Origin: Planctomycetota bacterium
GTDB lineage: Bacteria; Planctomycetota; SZUA-567; H5-PLA8
Assembly: GCA_025355035.1 (NCBI GenBank)
Contig: JANXLS010000207.1
Coordinates: 1-5,664, forward strand
DNA: 5,664 nucleotides
Direction of reading: 5' to 3'
Position numbers and translations under genes: made by a program. Below, piece by piece: positions 5,159 to 5,664 of the stretch. A model generated the notes under the pieces. That model was not told the origin of the DNA. It worked only from the letters and a program-made list of their open reading frames with translations, and made no database searches. The first letter of the stretch is position 1. The number at the start of each line of letters is the position of its first letter.

Positions 5159-5664
5159 CTATTGCTGAACGCCATCCTTCCGCACGAACAATCCATGCGC
5201 TCGCGCATAAAGCAGCCCAAGCGCCATCCAGAATGGCATGGAGTACGCCGGGCCTTCGAAACTCACCGTGAAAAACGCGAAGAAAAACGTGTAGCCGAAA
5301 TAAAGCAACAATCCTTCGAGCAGCGGATCGCCGCCGCTCGATTTTAAAGCCTTGAATGTGCGGATAAGCGTCCCAACAACGGCCGCAAGCAGCAACAGCA
5401 ATCCGATCGCTCCGTAGCGGTACAGCGTGTTCAAATAGCTGTTGTGTGGATCCAGCCCTTCGCGGTCGTCGCCGTAGTGAAATCCGGTCGGGTACAGGGC
5501 GCGATAAAACCACGGTCTGCCGACACCCGCGCCGACAACGGAATGTCCTTCCCGCCAGTCAGAAAACATTCGCCGCCAGACCAGAAATCGCCACATGTTG
5601 TTGCGCACGCTGACGCTCGTCGTCGCCTGAAAAACAGCTTCGAGTTTGTACACTTCAGGATCGT
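5159..5664 (-). CDS. O-antigen ligase / Wzy-type polymerase family protein, C-terminal part
   Basis: The last 167 residues are visible; the gene starts beyond the right edge. A GTG at 5653 is open but is probably internal, since the frame continues to the window end. Motifs fit the Wzy_C/WaaL family: RNNMWRFLVWRRM, then GAGVGRPW, then DPHNSYLNTLYRYGAIG, the conserved periplasmic His-Asn segment before a transmembrane helix. Three hydrophobic segments follow: YGAIG to TLIRTF, LLEGLLLYFGYTFFFAFF, and PFWMALGLLYARA. The protein ends in a short charged tail (RKDGVQQ). These membrane enzymes join or polymerise lipid-linked glycans on the periplasmic side, for O-antigen, capsule or exopolysaccharide. 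Ligase and polymerase cannot be told apart from this fragment. It converges on the HzsA-related gene with a 119-bp gap, and no strong terminator was found for either gene. Confidence 0.85.
   Translation of the reverse strand, partial: DPEVYKLEAVFQATTSVSVRNNMWRFLVWRRMFSDWREGHSVVGAGVGRPWFYRALYPTGFHYGDDREGLDPHNSYLNTLYRYGAIGLLLLLAAVVGTLIRTFKALKSSGGDPLLEGLLLYFGYTFFFAFFTVSFEGPAYSMPFWMALGLLYARAHGLFVRKDGVQQ

Overview
The window looks like chromosomal DNA from a member of the Verrucomicrobiota, or a close PVC-group relative such as a planctomycete. This is inferred from family content, not from a marker gene. Three things point there: a type II secretion pseudopilin of the kind with a C-terminal H-X9-DG-like element, a large exported HzsA-related propeller/cytochrome c protein carrying PKD domains, and long AT-richer intergenic DNA between GC-richer genes.

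Layout. Positions 1-354 (minus) hold the N-terminal part of an exported, divergent peptidase C15 (pyroglutamyl-peptidase-like) protein that runs off the left edge. A strong rho-independent terminator (371-402) separates it from a complete pseudopilin gene (429-1094, minus). Positions 1095-1862 form a 768-bp divergent intergenic region with unusual structure: a 29-bp near-perfect direct repeat, four TGCAC/GTGCA palindromes, a small possible zinc-ribbon ORF, a 16-bp AT palindrome, and a 21-bp-phased operator-like array just upstream of the next gene. Positions 1863-5039 (plus) encode one 1058-residue exported protein: signal peptide, HZS-alpha/PD40-type beta-propeller, a single CxxCH haem site, two tandem PKD domains and a beta-rich C-terminal domain. 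Positions 5159-5664 (minus) hold the C-terminal part of an O-antigen ligase/Wzy-type polymerase, convergent with the large gene and cut by the right edge.

How they fit together. All four clear products act at or beyond the cytoplasmic membrane: exported peptidase, pseudopilin, exported cytochrome-like protein and polysaccharide ligase. Nothing in the sequence shows that they form one pathway. The pseudopilin and peptidase genes are co-directional but separated by a terminator. The large gene is divergent from them and has its own upstream DNA. The most unusual material is the regulatory or degenerate DNA at 1336-1835 and the domain fusion in the large protein.
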